Below, one piece after another: positions 6,544 to 7,701 of a stretch of DNA of 7,701 nt (position 1 is its first letter; the number at the start of each line of letters is the position of its first letter). Location of the stretch: the NCBI GenBank assembly GCA_025353525.1, contig JANXOO010000630.1:1-7701 (forward strand). Reading direction: 5' to 3'. A program made the translations under genes and the position numbers. The notes below the pieces were generated by a model that saw nothing but the letters and a program-made list of their open reading frames with translations, was not told the DNA's origin and did no database searches. The stretch is from Schlesneria sp. (lineage in GTDB: Bacteria > Planctomycetota > Planctomycetia > Planctomycetales > Planctomycetaceae).

Positions 6544-7701
6544 ATGCTCAACCGACGCCGATTTCTGACCGCCATCTCATCGCCGATTGTATTGAGCTGC
6601 GGTTCGAAATCGCTTCCGGTATTTGCTGCATCCGAAGAGGCCGGTACGTTGATCGAATCGTTGCAATCGGGCGACGATGTTTTCTCGTACATTCGTCGAA
6701 ATTGCGGCGAATTCGATATCCGGCGCTACCGACAGATTCTTGGTGCAGCCAACGAATTCAAAGAGGGTGATGCCATTGTTGGCGTCGCGGCTGCGAATGA
6801 ATTGTCGCGTCAGAGGGCGCGGGAACTGCTGAGCAATACGACCCTCGCCGCACTGTCGGCCAATTCACCATTTGAAGATCATCTTTCCCGGTGGATCGAC
6901 GGTTTCTCATCCCGGAATCGAATCGATTCCTGGTCCGGGCGCACCCTGGGTGAGCTGAAGTCGCACTTGCTTTCTGCGCCGAAACGCGCGATTGATGAAA
7001 TCCTGCCAGGACTGACCAGCGATATCATTTCTTATCTCGTTCGCCTGATGTCGAATGACGAACTGATTGCTATCGGCAAGTCGATATGTCATCCCCTTTA
7101 CGGTTCGAAAACAGGTGCCAGTGGGTACCTGGGGGCTCGAGTTCAGCCGAATTCGCCGACCGACCATCCGGATGATATTCGTTTTCAGGTTTTCGATGCG
7201 TTTGCGTACGCCGTTGGCGATGTGCTGCTGGGAACCAATCCTGTTTCAAGTGATCCACATTCCGTGGCAATCGTCGAACGGGCGCTGCAAGAGATTCTCA
7301 GAACTTTTGAAATCGATCACATCCTGCCGCATTGCGTTCTGGCTCATATTGACATTCAGGCGGACGTCGAACGTGTCCATCCGGGATCAACCGAATTCTG
7401 GTTTCAGAGCATCGCGGGGAACGATGACGCCAATGCGACGTTCGATATTTCACTCGAGAAAATGGTCAACTATGCACGAGGACGAACGGGCAGGTTCGGA
7501 CTGTATCTGGAAACGGGACAAGGAGCCGATTTTACGAACGGTCACGATCACGGATGCGACATGGTTCTGCTTGAATCTCGCAAATACGGTTTTGCAAGAG
7601 GTTTAACGCACGAAATCGCCAAAGCCCGCGAAACTTCGGCTGACAAGGTCTGGCTGCACTTGAATGACGTTGCCGGGTTTATTGGCCCCGAAGTCTTCCG
7701 A
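6544..7701 (+). CDS. eutB: Ethanolamine ammonia-lyase large subunit EutB, 3' end cut off by the window
   Basis: Catalytic subunit of the adenosylcobalamin-dependent lyase that splits ethanolamine into acetaldehyde and ammonia; EutB normally pairs with EutC, which may lie just beyond the window. The 386 codons present cover most of the TIM barrel. Aligned with E. coli EutB from memory, the substrate-site residues are kept: Arg199 and Gln201 (GARVQPN; E. coli 160, 162), Asn232 (LGTNPV; 193) and Glu323 (LYLETGQGA; 287). The site corresponding to Asp362 lies past the edge. Other matches are ANEFKEGDAIVGVAAAN, VLAHID, FQSIAG and GFIGPE. About 45 residues precede the E. coli start. They include RRRFL (4-8), a short apolar stretch and a VFA-A site near residue 29, resembling a twin-arginine leader. 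The gene starts 15 nt after the protease gene with only a weak SD-like sequence. Confidence 0.93.
   Translation, partial: MLNRRRFLTAISSPIVLSCGSKSLPVFAASEEAGTLIESLQSGDDVFSYIRRNCGEFDIRRYRQILGAANEFKEGDAIVGVAAANELSRQRARELLSNTTLAALSANSPFEDHLSRWIDGFSSRNRIDSWSGRTLGELKSHLLSAPKRAIDEILPGLTSDIISYLVRLMSNDELIAIGKSICHPLYGSKTGASGYLGARVQPNSPTDHPDDIRFQVFDAFAYAVGDVLLGTNPVSSDPHSVAIVERALQEILRTFEIDHILPHCVLAHIDIQADVERVHPGSTEFWFQSIAGNDDANATFDISLEKMVNYARGRTGRFGLYLETGQGADFTNGHDHGCDMVLLESRKYGFARGLTHEIAKARETSADKVWLHLNDVAGFIGPEVFR

Noticed and set aside
1..7701. tRNA or rRNA genes
   Set aside because: No cloverleaf-compatible sequence or rRNA signature was noticed on reading; no computational scan could be run.

Overview
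The window reads as a stretch of chromosome from a planctomycete-like bacterium. The strongest pointer is the DUF1559 pseudopilin-type protein at 3233-4270, a family hugely expanded in Planctomycetota. The mostly weak Shine-Dalgarno signals and the long intergenic stretch packed with GC-rich palindromic repeats fit that too. The organism call is inference from gene content. All genes lie on the + strand, and both window edges cut a gene.

Layout. (1) 2-946: 3' part of an aldo/keto reductase with its catalytic tetrad intact. (2) 947-1350: non-coding, with a candidate promoter and a 14-bp perfect palindrome. (3) 1351-2451: FabH (beta-ketoacyl-ACP synthase III) with the complete Cys-His-Asn triad and an N-terminal extension of uncertain length. 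(4) 2452-3232: about 780 bases without a convincing gene. This stretch holds two inverted copies of a repeat carrying a CCTGTCGC/GCGACAGG hairpin, a second GC-rich hairpin, a 16-bp palindrome and a possible promoter. (5) 3233-4270: DUF1559 protein with a type IV pilin-like N-terminus. (6) 4271-4456: gap with a 9-nt tandem repeat and an 11-bp hairpin. (7) 4457 to the end: thiS, thiG, an M50 site-2-protease-type membrane metalloprotease, and the first 386 codons of eutB. These four are so close (9-nt gap, 4-nt overlap, 15-nt gap) that they look co-transcribed.

Functionally, ThiS and ThiG belong together: ThiS carries sulfur as a C-terminal thiocarboxylate and ThiG builds the thiazole of thiamine from it. 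The membrane protease and the adenosylcobalamin-dependent ethanolamine ammonia-lyase have no evident biochemical link to thiazole synthesis, so their linkage may simply be shared transcription. FabH (start of fatty acid synthesis) and the aldo/keto reductase appear to be separate units.

I do not see a clearly new system. The points most worth following are the twin-arginine-like leader on EutB, the repeat-rich intergenic region at 2452-3232, and the composition of the thiSG-protease-eutB unit.
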